From Phascolarctobacterium succinatutens CAG:287 (GTDB lineage Bacteria; Bacillota; Negativicutes; Acidaminococcales; Acidaminococcaceae): a DNA stretch of 26,475 nucleotides. A program made the position numbers and the translations under genes. This document shows, piece after piece, positions 6,062 to 13,630 of this stretch (the stretch's first letter is position 1; every line of letters begins with the position of its first letter). Under the pieces are notes generated by a model, which had not been told where the DNA came from, made no database searches, and saw only the letters and a list, made by a program, of their open reading frames with translations. Where the stretch lies: assembly GCF_000434895.1 (NCBI RefSeq), contig NZ_FR892813.1, positions 1-26,475 of the forward strand, given 5' to 3'.

Positions 6062-6640
6062 TTACAGCCTCATATAAGCGCTCATTACGCACGCTCCGCG
6101 TGCTCCATTCGCTTGAAGTTCGGCGTGCTGCGCAGCATCGAAGCCTATGCCGCCGATGGCGTAAACCGGCAGGCTTATAGCGCTGCAGACGCTTTGCAGA
6201 AAGCCGAGGCCGCGTGGCGCAAGGCCGGCCTTGCACTGTGTAGTGTAGATGTGCCCGGCGATGAGCACGGTGGCACCAAGTGCTTGTGCTTCGATTGCAT
6301 CTTCTACGCTGTGAACTGAGGTAGAAAGCCAGGTGAAATGCGTACGCTCGCACGTTGGCAGTTGGCGCAGCAGAGCCAGCGGCAGATGCAAATTTTGTAT
6401 GCCTAGCTTGCGTGCAAGCTGCCAATCGCTGTGCAAAATGAGCGCTATACTTGCAGCTTCGCAGCTTTGCTGTGCTTGCAGCGCGAGCGTGCGATAGGCT
6501 GCTTTATCTAAAGACTTCGCACGCAGGATGACAGCCTGCGGACGCAGCTCCGTCAGCTTTGCCAGACGCTCTATTTGCTCAGCTAGCGGACGGGGACAGC
6601 TGGCGCTGTCCGTAACGGCAATCAGCGGCAGCTCAGACAT
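6062..6640 (-). CDS. tenI: Thiazole tautomerase TenI / ThiE-like protein
   Basis: A 192-residue TIM-barrel protein of the ThiE/TenI family. The stretches STSVHSVEDAIEAQALGA and AGHIYTTQCKAGLAPRGL, followed by YAIGGIG, match TenI, which aromatises the thiazole made by ThiG, better than thiamine-phosphate synthase ThiE. It is the last gene of the operon, and its start overlaps the thiH end by 8 bases. No separate thiE or thiD is in the window. The exact TenI versus ThiE function would need active-site comparison. Confidence 0.8.
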   Translation of the reverse strand: MSELPLIAVTDSASCPRPLAEQIERLAKLTELRPQAVILRAKSLDKAAYRTLALQAQQSCEAASIALILHSDWQLARKLGIQNLHLPLALLRQLPTCERTHFTWLSTSVHSVEDAIEAQALGATVLIAGHIYTTQCKAGLAPRGLGFLQSVCSAISLPVYAIGGIGFDAAQHAELQANGARGACVMSAYMRL

Positions 6641-7850
6641 AAACGTACTCCGACATTACAGGCTGCAGACCGATTTTCAGCAATGCATCATAGATTTCCT
6701 GCAGGCTTCTGCTGTCGTCAATCTCAAACTGCTCATCGCCCAGCTCCTGTTTTTTGCTGTGCGCCCCGATGCCTGTATTGACGCCAGCGGAAATCTTGTT
6801 GGCGGCAATGAGCATCAGGTTATCACGCACGCGCGCGCATTCGCGGCTGGAAACGGTAATCGAGGCGAAGGGCATGAACAGGCGGTAGGCGCAGACAACC
6901 TGCAGCAGCTGGCGCTCGTGCACGTCCATCGGTTTAATTTTGTCATTGTTGATGATGGGACGCAGGCGGGGGCAGGAGAAGGCGATTTCCGCATGCGGAT
7001 ATTTCTTTTGCAGCAGGTAGGCATGCAGTCCGGTAGCAAGGGCGTCGCGACGGAAGTCGTCTAGGCCGAGCAGAGCGGCGAAGCCGACGCCGCGCATTTT
7101 GCCGCGCAGGGCGCGCTCCTGTGCGTAAAAACGGTAGGGGAAAACGCGCTTATGACCTGCCAGATGCAGTTGTGCGTATTTATCTTTATTATATGTTTCC
7201 TGGAAAACAGTTACGTAATCTGCGCCGCATTCATGCAGATAAGCGTATTCATCGCTGTTGAGCGGATAGATTTCTACGCCCACAACCTTAAAGTATTGGC
7301 GTGCCTGCTTGCAGGCCTCGCCGATGTAATGCACGTCACTCATTTTGCGGCTTTCACCGGTGAGAATGAGAATTTCCTGTTGGCCGGTGGCGGCAATTGC
7401 CTGCATTTCGGCAGCAATCTGCTCGCTGCTCAGGCAGGCGCGCTGAATTTTATTATGGCTGTTGAAGCCGCAGTAAATGCAGTAATTTTCGCAGTAGTTG
7501 GCGATATACAGTGGCGTAAAAAAGGTAACGTTATTGCCGAAGTAACGCTGGCGCTCAATTTGTGCGGCATGGGCAATTTCCTCTAAAAGAGGCAGAGCAG
7601 CAGGCGAAAGCAGGGCCGCGAAGTCCTCGGGTGTACGCTCGCTGTGAGCGAGGGCTGCAAGCACGTCTGCTTCCGTATATTTATTATAATCGTAAGCGGC
7701 GCGGGCAGTCTGCACTTTATCGAAAATATCGGAGTCGATAATTTCCATGCCCTCCTGATATTGCATCGGGTCGGTTAACTGTTTTTCGCTGAAGGCTGCT
7801 GCCTGCTCATCATAAATACTGTTGTTAAAAAATTTATCTTCGTTCTTCAT
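6633..7850 (-). CDS. thiH: 2-iminoacetate synthase ThiH (radical SAM)
   Basis: Cleaves tyrosine to dehydroglycine (2-iminoacetate) and p-cresol, supplying the C2-N unit of the thiazole. The radical-SAM cluster motif CENYCIYC lies at Cys120, Cys124 and Cys127. The N-terminal extension with DPMQYQEGMEIIDSDIFDKV is usual for the anaerobe-type enzyme, which replaces the oxygen-dependent glycine oxidase ThiO. HydG is related, but the C-terminus (LQPVMSEYVYV) lacks HydG's second Cys cluster. It starts 9 bases after the thiG end. Confidence 0.95.
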   Translation of the reverse strand: MKNEDKFFNNSIYDEQAAAFSEKQLTDPMQYQEGMEIIDSDIFDKVQTARAAYDYNKYTEADVLAALAHSERTPEDFAALLSPAALPLLEEIAHAAQIERQRYFGNNVTFFTPLYIANYCENYCIYCGFNSHNKIQRACLSSEQIAAEMQAIAATGQQEILILTGESRKMSDVHYIGEACKQARQYFKVVGVEIYPLNSDEYAYLHECGADYVTVFQETYNKDKYAQLHLAGHKRVFPYRFYAQERALRGKMRGVGFAALLGLDDFRRDALATGLHAYLLQKKYPHAEIAFSCPRLRPIINNDKIKPMDVHERQLLQVVCAYRLFMPFASITVSSRECARVRDNLMLIAANKISAGVNTGIGAHSKKQELGDEQFEIDDSRSLQEIYDALLKIGLQPVMSEYVYV

Positions 7851-7859
7851 GCTGCCACC

Positions 7860-8627
7860 TCAATCATGCAAAAAGCCTGTCAGCGGGGAGCTGGCGCTGG
7901 CAGTGTCGCGGACACTGCCGCAGCCTGCAAGATAAGCCTTGCGGCCGGCGTTGATAGCATCACGGAAGGCACTGGCCATAAGCGGCAGGTCGCCGGCGCT
8001 GGCAATCGCTGTGTTGGCCATAATTGCCGCTGCGCCCATTTCCATAGCCTCGCAGGCCTGTGAAGGCTTGCCGATGCCTGCGTCGACAATAATCGGCAGG
8101 TCGATTTCGTTGATTAAGATTTGGATAAAGTCCTTGGTGCAAAGGCCCTTGTTGCTGCCAATCGGTGCACCCAGCGGCATGATGCAGGCAGCACCGGCAT
8201 CACGCATGTCACGTGCGCTCTGCAGGTCAGGGTACATATAGGGCATAACGATAAAGCCTTCTTTGGCAAGAATTTCTGTTGCCTTAATGGTTTCGTGATT
8301 GTCGGGGAGCAGATATTTGCTGTCCTTGATTACTTCGATTTTTAAGAAGTCGGTGTGGCAAAGCTCGCGTGCGAGGCGGGCAATGCGCACTGCTTCTTCG
8401 GCATTACGCGCACCGCTGGTGTTGGGCAGTAAAGTAACGTTTTCCGGCACGTAATCAAGAATGTTGGCAAGAGCGCCGCTGTTGGCGCGGCGCAGAGCGA
8501 GCGTAAGGATTTCCGCACCGGCCTGCTCTACGGCTGCTTTGATTAAGTCCAGCGAATATTTGCCGCTGCCTAAAATAAAACGGGAATGAAATTCGTGTCC
8601 GCCTAAAGTCCATGTATCGTTTGTCAT
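7860..8627 (-). CDS. thiG: Thiazole synthase ThiG
   Basis: Condenses deoxyxylulose 5-phosphate, 2-iminoacetate and ThiS-thiocarboxylate into the thiazole phosphate. It has 255 residues, with the N-terminal FILGSGKYSLDLIKAA, TLALRRAN, the Schiff-base lysine region DFLKIEVIKD, and the phosphate-binding C-terminal segments (IVDAGIGKPSQACEAMEMGA, ANTAIASAGD). It directly follows thiF with one base between them. Confidence 0.96.
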   Translation of the reverse strand: MTNDTWTLGGHEFHSRFILGSGKYSLDLIKAAVEQAGAEILTLALRRANSGALANILDYVPENVTLLPNTSGARNAEEAVRIARLARELCHTDFLKIEVIKDSKYLLPDNHETIKATEILAKEGFIVMPYMYPDLQSARDMRDAGAACIMPLGAPIGSNKGLCTKDFIQILINEIDLPIIVDAGIGKPSQACEAMEMGAAAIMANTAIASAGDLPLMASAFRDAINAGRKAYLAGCGSVRDTASASSPLTGFLHD

Positions 8628-8628
8628 T

Positions 8629-9258
8629 TTAATTCTCCTCCAAGTCTAAAATAATGCGTGCGGCAAGCAGTGCCTGCTGCATGGCGCAGAGTGCGACGCG
8701 CGCACCGCAGAGCGGTAAATCGTGAAAATCGCTGCTGCCGTCGCCGCAAAGATAAAGATTTTTGGTGATTTTTTTACTGGTGATTTCTTCTGCTTTGCCG
8801 AAGCCGGCAATGCCGCTGCCGGCGATAACCTTTTTATCGCTCCAGGTACTCAATACAGTGCTCACGAGCATAGCCTTGCCGGCAGCATCATCAAGCGCTT
8901 CGCAGATGATGTCACAATCACCTAAAAGCGTGGGGATGTTATCCTCTGTTACCTTGATTACCTGCGAATGCAAAGCTGCGTAGGGGTTTATCTGGCGCAA
9001 ATGCTTCACAAGGGCGTCTGCTTTGTATTGCCCTATATCATCAAGAAAATAATATTGACGGTTGAGATTGGAAAGCTCTACCTTGTCGAAATCATAAATA
9101 TAAAGATTGCCTACACCAAGACGCGTTAAGGCGACTGCTATATTGCTGCCGAGTCCGCCGAGGCCTACGACAGCAACGCGCGCGTTGTGCAACGCATCAA
9201 GCTGCGCCTGTGTCAGTCCTTTGCCAAGTGCGGCATTGATTTCCTCCTTGATAATCAT
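8629..9258 (-). CDS. thiF: ThiS adenylyltransferase ThiF
   Basis: An E1-like enzyme that adenylates the ThiS C-terminus before sulfur transfer. It has 209 residues, the short form of the family. It shows the nucleotide loop VVGLGGLGSNIA (residues 32-38 GLGGLGS) and YDFDKVELSNLNRQ. The start ATG follows the thiS stop immediately, and its ribosome binding site, ggaggtgg, is formed by the codons of the thiS GGG tail, so translation is coupled. The C-terminal cysteines (LCGDG, PLCGARVALC) may matter for sulfur transfer. Confidence 0.93.
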   Translation of the reverse strand: MIIKEEINAALGKGLTQAQLDALHNARVAVVGLGGLGSNIAVALTRLGVGNLYIYDFDKVELSNLNRQYYFLDDIGQYKADALVKHLRQINPYAALHSQVIKVTEDNIPTLLGDCDIICEALDDAAGKAMLVSTVLSTWSDKKVIAGSGIAGFGKAEEITSKKITKNLYLCGDGSSDFHDLPLCGARVALCAMQQALLAARIILDLEEN

Positions 9259-9453
9259 TCAGCCACCTCCTACAAAGCTGACAATTTCCAATTTATCGGC
9301 GTCGGTAATTGTTGTACTGCCAAAATCCGCCTGCTTGATGATATTGCCGTTAAGCTCGATGGCAACAAGCTCGGCGCGATAGCCGAGTTGCGTAAGCAGC
9401 TCGCTGAGCGCGATGGGGCAGCCTAAGGCCTTTTCTTCTTCGTTGATAAGCAT
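9259..9453 (-). CDS. thiS: Sulfur carrier protein ThiS
   Basis: A 64-residue ubiquitin-fold protein ending FVGGG. The terminal glycine is adenylated by ThiF and carries sulfur to ThiG. The family motif is visible in VAIELNGNIIK and DKLEIVSFVGGG. It is the first gene of thiS-F-G-H-tenI, with an aaaggag site before the ATG. Confidence 0.94.
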   Translation of the reverse strand: MLINEEEKALGCPIALSELLTQLGYRAELVAIELNGNIIKQADFGSTTITDADKLEIVSFVGGG

Positions 9454-9473
9454 GATTTTCTCCTTTCGGGTAA

Positions 9474-9527
9474 TAAAAAAAGCTCATGAAAAAGCTACAC
9501 CCGTGGTGGTGTACCCCTTCATGAGCT
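9474..9527 (-). terminator. Leader terminator/attenuator of the thi operon
   Basis: On the minus strand a perfect 10-base stem, agctcatgaa / ttcatgagct (9527-9518 with 9490-9481), encloses an inner hairpin (tacacc/ggtgta) and is followed by seven T. It lies 20 bases before thiS and downstream of the promoter at 9574-9602. It must therefore be read through or prevented for thi expression. I find no TPP aptamer. Confidence 0.8.
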
Positions 9528-9573
9528 AAATTTCAGACTCACTCTAAGTTTTGTTTATGAAGTTGTTAGCATA

Positions 9574-9602
9574 AGTATAATGTTTTTGTCGGTAAGTGTC
9601 AA
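9574..9602 (-). promoter_or_regulatory. Consensus promoter for the thi operon
   Basis: On the minus strand: TTGACA (9602-9597), 17-base spacer, TATACT (9579-9574). Confidence 0.75.
9576..9581 (+). promoter_or_regulatory. Possible -10 element for the cupin gene
   Basis: TATAAT on the plus strand overlaps the -10 of the thi promoter on the other strand. Its -35 match is weak. Confidence 0.3.
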
Positions 9603-9617
9603 GGAGATAAATTATAT

Positions 9618-10043
9618 ATGCTGTCAGAGAAATATTTGCCTGATGCACGAAATAGGCATATAATGGAAGCAGTACAAAAAGAGGGGGCTTTGCTTATGAA
9701 AATAACAAACAGCAAAACAGATATCTGCGCCAACCGCTTCGGTGGCAATGGTGACGTAATTATTGAACATTATCTTGACGAAAGCATGCTTAACGACAGC
9801 GTAGTAATGTACGCTAAGGTAACTCTTAAACCGGGCTGCAGCCTTGGCTATCACATCCATGACGGTAACAGTGAAACTATCGTGGTGTTGCAGGGAACTG
9901 CTGAGTACAACGATAACGGCAAGGCTATGACGCTGCATGCAGGCGATAAGGTGCACTGTCCCAGCGGCGAAGGTCATGCTATCGGCAATCCGGCAGATGC
10001 TGCCGAGGATTTGCTGCTGCAGGCTCTGGTAATCAAAAAATAA
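9618..10043 (+). CDS. Cupin-domain protein
   Basis: A single-domain cupin. GYHIHDGNSETIVVLQGTAE is motif 1 and HCPSGEGHAIGN is motif 2, with the His/Glu metal ligands partly visible. Two starts are possible. ATG 9618 has aaggag 12 bases upstream and gives 141 residues; ATG 9696 has agaggggg 8 bases upstream and gives 115 residues, the usual size of such proteins. The substrate is unknown. It is divergent from the thi operon and is followed by a strong terminator, so it is monocistronic. Confidence 0.85.
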   Translation: MLSEKYLPDARNRHIMEAVQKEGALLMKITNSKTDICANRFGGNGDVIIEHYLDESMLNDSVVMYAKVTLKPGCSLGYHIHDGNSETIVVLQGTAEYNDNGKAMTLHAGDKVHCPSGEGHAIGNPADAAEDLLLQALVIKK

Positions 10044-10068
10044 TTATAGCTTTTATGTCTAAACTAAA

Positions 10069-10110
10069 AGGACTGACGCCTTGGCTGTGCGTCAGTCCTG
10101 AATTTTTTTA
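10069..10110 (+). terminator. Terminator of the cupin gene
   Basis: Perfect 11-base stem aggactgacgc / gcgtcagtcct with a 9-base loop, followed by seven T. Confidence 0.9.
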
Positions 10111-10200
10111 TTTACCTTTAAAAAGACTTCCTAAAATACCGCGTACCAGCTTGCTGCCGATTTGATATGTACCCAGTTTTCTGGACACCGCTAAAAATTT
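10108..10200 (-). pseudogene. 3' stub of a DUF853/HerA-like ATPase gene
   Basis: On the minus strand 30 codons plus a stop read KFLAVSRKLGTYQIGSKL then VRGILGSLFKGK. This is the characteristic extreme C-terminus of DUF853 (YjgR-type) HerA-like ATPases. The homology ends at 10200, exactly where the CDI module begins with ggtagattgtataatc. The ATPase domain is absent from the window, so the gene was cut, probably by arrival of the module. The family call rests on a short tail. Confidence 0.6.
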
Positions 10201-10201
10201 G

Positions 10202-10330
10202 GGTAGATTGTATAATCAACTTGAACAAAATAAGTTAATAGATACGCTAGATAATTTAGGACTAATGCTTGATATAAAAACCATAAATGAATTGAGAGGA
10301 TCAGGAAATGAAAATAAACAAAACAACTAA
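10202..10330 (+). pseudogene. Polymorphic toxin C-terminal remnant (module copy 3)
   Basis: An open frame from ggt 10202 to TAA 10328-10330 encodes GRLYNQLEQNKLIDTLDNLG then LMLDIKTINELRGSGNEN. It resembles the tails at 294-378 and 740-807. Only the last 42 codons remain, with no start. It overlaps the immunity-like gene at 10308 by 23 bases. Confidence 0.6.
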
Positions 10331-10676
10331 ATGTTATATTACATATATAATATACTACATAATATTTTATATGGTATATATAGTTGGGCCTCCGACACCT
10401 TCAAGAATTGTGTTATGGAAGTATTATTTTCCAATAAAAGTATTACCATTATTTTTAGCCATAATATGGGGGAATATACATAATGATGTTAGAGAAATGC
10501 TTACCTACATGAGAAAAGATGAAGAAAAAACACAACGTTTAAAGAAAAGATTTCTTATAAAAAACAGCCTAATCTTTTTAATAGGAAGTTTTCTTCTTAT
10601 ATTCATAATGCCGTTCGTTATATTATTTTTCAAGAATGAATTTGGAATAAATATATTGTTTTTGCTTTCCAATTGA
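10308..10676 (+). CDS. Putative three-helix membrane immunity protein (intact copy)
   Basis: A 122-residue protein with hydrophobic segments at about residues 9-26, 40-55 and 85-108 and a basic loop (EEKTQRLKKRF) between the second and third. It is collinear with the broken gene at 791-1420: YYFPIK, IHNDVREML and KKRFLIKNSLIF match YFPIKL, IFNDAKKMM and GKRFVYQNTLIF. The start lies inside the toxin tail and has aggatcagga before the ATG. Immunity to the linked toxin is the simplest inference. The family is not recognised. Confidence 0.65.
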   Translation: MKINKTTKCYITYIIYYIIFYMVYIVGPPTPSRIVLWKYYFPIKVLPLFLAIIWGNIHNDVREMLTYMRKDEEKTQRLKKRFLIKNSLIFLIGSFLLIFIMPFVILFFKNEFGINILFLLSN

Positions 10677-10779
10677 TATAGTTGGCAGTGTTAAAGGCAA
10701 TGTGAACCTGGATGCAGATAAGGCTGCTAACGTTAAAGGCAGCAGTGTTGTCGCAGGAAAGGATGTTACCTTAAACACT
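10671..10779 (+). pseudogene. FHA-repeat fragment fused to the next gene
   Basis: The frame running into ATG 10780 reads IDIVGSVKGNVNLDADKAAN and VKGSSVVAGKDVTLNT, a standard haemagglutinin-repeat sequence. It starts at the end of the three-helix gene and has neither a start codon nor a toxin domain after it. Confidence 0.7.
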
Positions 10780-11211
10780 ATGGAGGAAAGTATATTGGCA
10801 ATATTAAAGACTATAGATAAAAGAAAGATTTGTGTAATAGTTGTACTGTTAATTGTATGTGTTATATTAGGCAATCAATTCATGAAAAGTGCTGATGAAC
10901 AGGAACTAAGAAATGAGGCGATCAATATTATTTATAAGTCTGGCTTTTCGACTGTAATTTACGATATGCATAGAGATTCACATTATTGGTATACAGTTCA
11001 AGTTCCGACCAGTCAGAGTTGTAGGCTAATAAATTATTACAATAGTTCTTTACAAAATAAGGGGTGGATAGAAGATAGAGGTTCATATGGCAAAGATAGT
11101 AAAAATTTTTTAAAAACTAAAAATAACGTAAAGGCATCCGTTGTATTAAAGATTGAGAAAAAGAGTGATGAGCAGACGTTGTGGAGAATTGATGTTAACT
11201 CGTGGAACTAA
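10780..11211 (+). CDS. Putative membrane-anchored immunity protein
   Basis: The 143-residue protein starts MEESILAILKTIDKRK and has one membrane helix (about residues 17-33). A soluble domain follows, with SSLQNKGWIEDRGSYGKDSK and a C-terminal WRIDVNSWN. The open frame continues upstream into FHA-repeat codons, and an ATG at 10702 would give a 169-residue fusion. I place the start at 10780, where FHA similarity ends, although no strong ribosome binding site is seen there. Layout matches the genes at 2015 and 2446. Immunity is inferred from neighbours only. Confidence 0.5.
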   Translation: MEESILAILKTIDKRKICVIVVLLIVCVILGNQFMKSADEQELRNEAINIIYKSGFSTVIYDMHRDSHYWYTVQVPTSQSCRLINYYNSSLQNKGWIEDRGSYGKDSKNFLKTKNNVKASVVLKIEKKSDEQTLWRIDVNSWN

Positions 11212-11534
11212 TATAAAGTATACACACTGTTATACACTCTGTACTTATTATTGCTATGCCTGATGATCGGCTATATTGCAATAAGCTTTTAATATAGCTG
11301 TTTAATACAATTATTCTTCAAAATTAGATTAGCTCAACTAAAGCGTAAGTAATGGACTAATATAAAAACTCAGAGAGGTCATGTGATCTGCGGGCCTCTC
11401 TTTTTTGTGCAGAAGTGCGCAGCGTAAGAATAAATTTGTGCGGATAGCTGCTTTAAAGCTATATCTGCAGTGCTAAATATGTTAAAATATAATGATGTAC
11501 TAAATTAGTTTAGCTTTGCCGGAGGGAGCAAATA
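11212..11534 (+). other. Intergenic region between CDI module and core genes
   Basis: No gene seen. It holds a 12-base imperfect direct repeat (tatacacactgt at 11219 and tatacactctgt at 11231), the terminator at 11372-11407, and TATAAT at 11488-11493 that may be the -10 of the next gene. Confidence 0.5.
11372..11407 (+). terminator. Rho-independent terminator
   Basis: Stem agagagg / cctctct with a 16-base loop, followed by a T-run. Confidence 0.65.
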
Positions 11535-12983
11535 ATGAAAGATAAAATTAGCATGCCTTTGATAGAGGCGATGCTGCAATATAAAAGTGAGGACGTCTAT
11601 CCTCTGCATACTCCCGGACATAAGGGAGGACGCGGCATGCAGCGCTTGCTGCGTCAGGAGCTGGGTGCCAGCGTGCAGATGGACGTGTCGCTGATGAGCG
11701 AGCTGGACGATATCCATGAGCCGGAAACCTATATTAAAGAAGCGCAAGAGCTGGCGGCGCAAACCTACGGCAGTGATGCCTGCTTTTGGGCAGTCAACGG
11801 TACAAGCCAGGCAATTCATGCCATGCTGCTGACGGCGCTGAACCCGGGGGAAAAGCTGCTGTTGCCACGCAATGCGCACCGCAGTGTTGCTGGCGGACTT
11901 GTTTTGGGTGGTATAGAGGCAGTTTATCTACAGCCGGAGTATCAGCCGGAATTCGGTATTCAGATGCAGGTTACTGTGCAGCAGATAGAGGCGGCGCTGG
12001 CGCAGGACAGCAAAATTAAGGCGGTGCTGCTGACAAGCCCCAATTATTACGGTGTGGCGGCAGATGTGCGGGCGATTGCCGATTGCTGCCATGCGCATAA
12101 TGCAGTATTGCTGGTGGATGAGGCGCATGGACCGCATCTGGGCTTCAGTGAGCTGTTGCCGCCATCCGCTCTGCAGTGCGGTGCTGATGCCTGTGCTCAG
12201 AGTACGCATAAGATTTTGGGCGCGATGACGCAGTGCAGTATGCTGCATGTGCAGGGAGCACGTCTTGATTTGCAGCGTGCGGCGGATGTGATGAGCATTT
12301 TGACGACGACAAGTCCCAACTATCTGCTGATGGCATCACTGGATGCTGCCAGAGCGCAGGTGCAGGTCTACGGCAAGGAGATGGCAGCGGCGGCTGTACA
12401 GGCTGCTGCCAAGCTGCGCAGCCTGTGTGCCGCCTATAGCGGCCTGCGTGTAATGGAGACGACAGATTGCGGCGGACTGCAGCTGGACAGCACGAAGGTG
12501 ACAGTCAACTTTGCAGCCTGGGGCTATACCGGCGTAGAGGTTGGTGAGCTTTTCCGTGAGGCAAGAGTTGCTGTTGAGCTTGTAGATGCCTATAATGTAC
12601 TTTTTTTGGTGACCTATGCCGATGTTACTACGGATTATGACGAGGCGTTGGCAAGAATTGCCGCTGTACTGAATAAAATGCAGGCGCAGAAGCGTGCGCC
12701 GCTGCAGTTGGCAGCGGCAGCGAAGGTGCCGCAGACGCAGGCAGTTCTGCCCTTGCGCGACGTGTTCTATCGTGCGAAAAAAGCGGTACCGTTGGCAGAG
12801 GCTGCAGGCAAAATCTGCGGCGAGCAGGTGAGCTTTTATCCGCCGGGAATACCGGTGCTGCTGCCGGGTGAGCTGGTAACGGAAGAGATTATTGCCTACT
12901 GCAGAGCTCAGAAGGAGCTAGGGCTGCCGGTAAGCGGACCTGCAGACAGCAGCTTACAAACGATACGTATTATTGCGGATTGA
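11535..12983 (+). CDS. Orn/Lys/Arg decarboxylase family protein (YaaO-like)
   Basis: A fold-type I PLP enzyme of 482 residues. PLP contacts are visible: HTPGHKGG (27-32), VNGTSQAIHA (88-96), VDEAHGPHLGF (Asp195, His198) and the Schiff-base lysine in QSTHKILGAMTQ (Lys226). The short form without a wing domain matches the Bacillus YaaO/SpeA type, so lysine, ornithine or arginine is the likely substrate and a polyamine precursor the likely product. A ggaggg site precedes ATG 11535. It is followed by tmk with a 10-base gap, the same adjacency as in Bacillus. Substrate specificity is not readable from the sequence. Confidence 0.88.
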   Translation: MKDKISMPLIEAMLQYKSEDVYPLHTPGHKGGRGMQRLLRQELGASVQMDVSLMSELDDIHEPETYIKEAQELAAQTYGSDACFWAVNGTSQAIHAMLLTALNPGEKLLLPRNAHRSVAGGLVLGGIEAVYLQPEYQPEFGIQMQVTVQQIEAALAQDSKIKAVLLTSPNYYGVAADVRAIADCCHAHNAVLLVDEAHGPHLGFSELLPPSALQCGADACAQSTHKILGAMTQCSMLHVQGARLDLQRAADVMSILTTTSPNYLLMASLDAARAQVQVYGKEMAAAAVQAAAKLRSLCAAYSGLRVMETTDCGGLQLDSTKVTVNFAAWGYTGVEVGELFREARVAVELVDAYNVLFLVTYADVTTDYDEALARIAAVLNKMQAQKRAPLQLAAAAKVPQTQAVLPLRDVFYRAKKAVPLAEAAGKICGEQVSFYPPGIPVLLPGELVTEEIIAYCRAQKELGLPVSGPADSSLQTIRIIAD

Positions 12984-12993
12984 GGTAAATAAA

Positions 12994-13629
12994 ATGCGAG
13001 GATTTTTCATTACATTTGAAGGAATAGACGGAGCGGGGAAAACTACCCAGCAGCATTTGGCAGCGCAGGCCTTGCGCGAGCAGGGCTATGATGTACTGGA
13101 AAGCCGCGAGCCCGGTGGTACTCAGCTGGCTGAAAAGGTGCGCGCTTTGGTGCTGGACCTGGAGCTGCCGCTGACAACAGCAACGCAGACGTTGCTGTAT
13201 CTGGCAGCACGCAGCGAGCATGTCGACAAGCTGTTGCGTCCGGCGGTGGAAGCAGGCAAGATTATTATCTGTGACCGCTTTAATGATTCAACACTGGTTT
13301 ATCAGGGATTGGCGCAGGGCAAAACTCCGGAGGAGATTGCGCAGCTGCGCCGGTTGGGCTCTTTTGCTACCGGAGGCTTGGAGCCTGATTTGACGCTTGT
13401 TTTTGATGCCGACCCGGCAAAATTGCTGGCGCGTCGCCAGCAGCGTGGTGTGCAGGACCGTTATGAACAGCAGGGGCTGGAATTTCAGCAGCGTCTGCGT
13501 GCAGGCTTTCTGCAGCTTGCAGCGGCAGAGCCGCAACGCTTCCAGGTGATTGATGCCTTAGGCACGCAGCAGGAGGTTACTGCGAAGGTGCTGCAGGCCA
13601 TCGGCAGAGTAATCAGCGGAGATAAATAA
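12994..13629 (+). CDS. tmk: Thymidylate kinase
   Basis: Phosphorylates dTMP to dTDP. It shows the P-loop FEGIDGAGKTT (residues 8-18), REPGG (38-42), DRFNDSTLVYQG (from residue 94) and a LID-like RRQQRGVQDRYEQQG. The start is ATG 12994 with tgagg 8 bases upstream. A TTG at 12973 would extend the frame into the preceding gene without a ribosome binding site. It is followed by holB with one base between them. Confidence 0.95.
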   Translation: MRGFFITFEGIDGAGKTTQQHLAAQALREQGYDVLESREPGGTQLAEKVRALVLDLELPLTTATQTLLYLAARSEHVDKLLRPAVEAGKIIICDRFNDSTLVYQGLAQGKTPEEIAQLRRLGSFATGGLEPDLTLVFDADPAKLLARRQQRGVQDRYEQQGLEFQQRLRAGFLQLAAAEPQRFQVIDALGTQQEVTAKVLQAIGRVISGDK

Positions 13630-13630
13630 A

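Noticed and set aside
6018..6425. Long antisense and alternate-frame open stretches over tenI, thiH, thiG, yabE and glcD
   Set aside because: They overlap clearly recognisable genes, have no ribosome binding sites and have implausible compositions. They are shadows.
9484..9522. Minus-strand 12-codon frame MKGYTTTGVAFS with three Thr codons in the thi leader, like an attenuator leader peptide
   Set aside because: There is no ribosome binding site before its ATG, and the codons are explained by the terminator stem and inner hairpin. Threonine has no link to thiazole synthesis.
9454..9570. TPP riboswitch upstream of thiS
   Set aside because: Neither the CUGAGA element nor the GAACCUGAUC-like element is present on the minus strand, and the space is too short for the aptamer plus terminator.
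11219..11242. Iteron-like direct repeat tatacacactgt / tatacactctgt
   Set aside because: There are only two imperfect copies, with no replication gene nearby.
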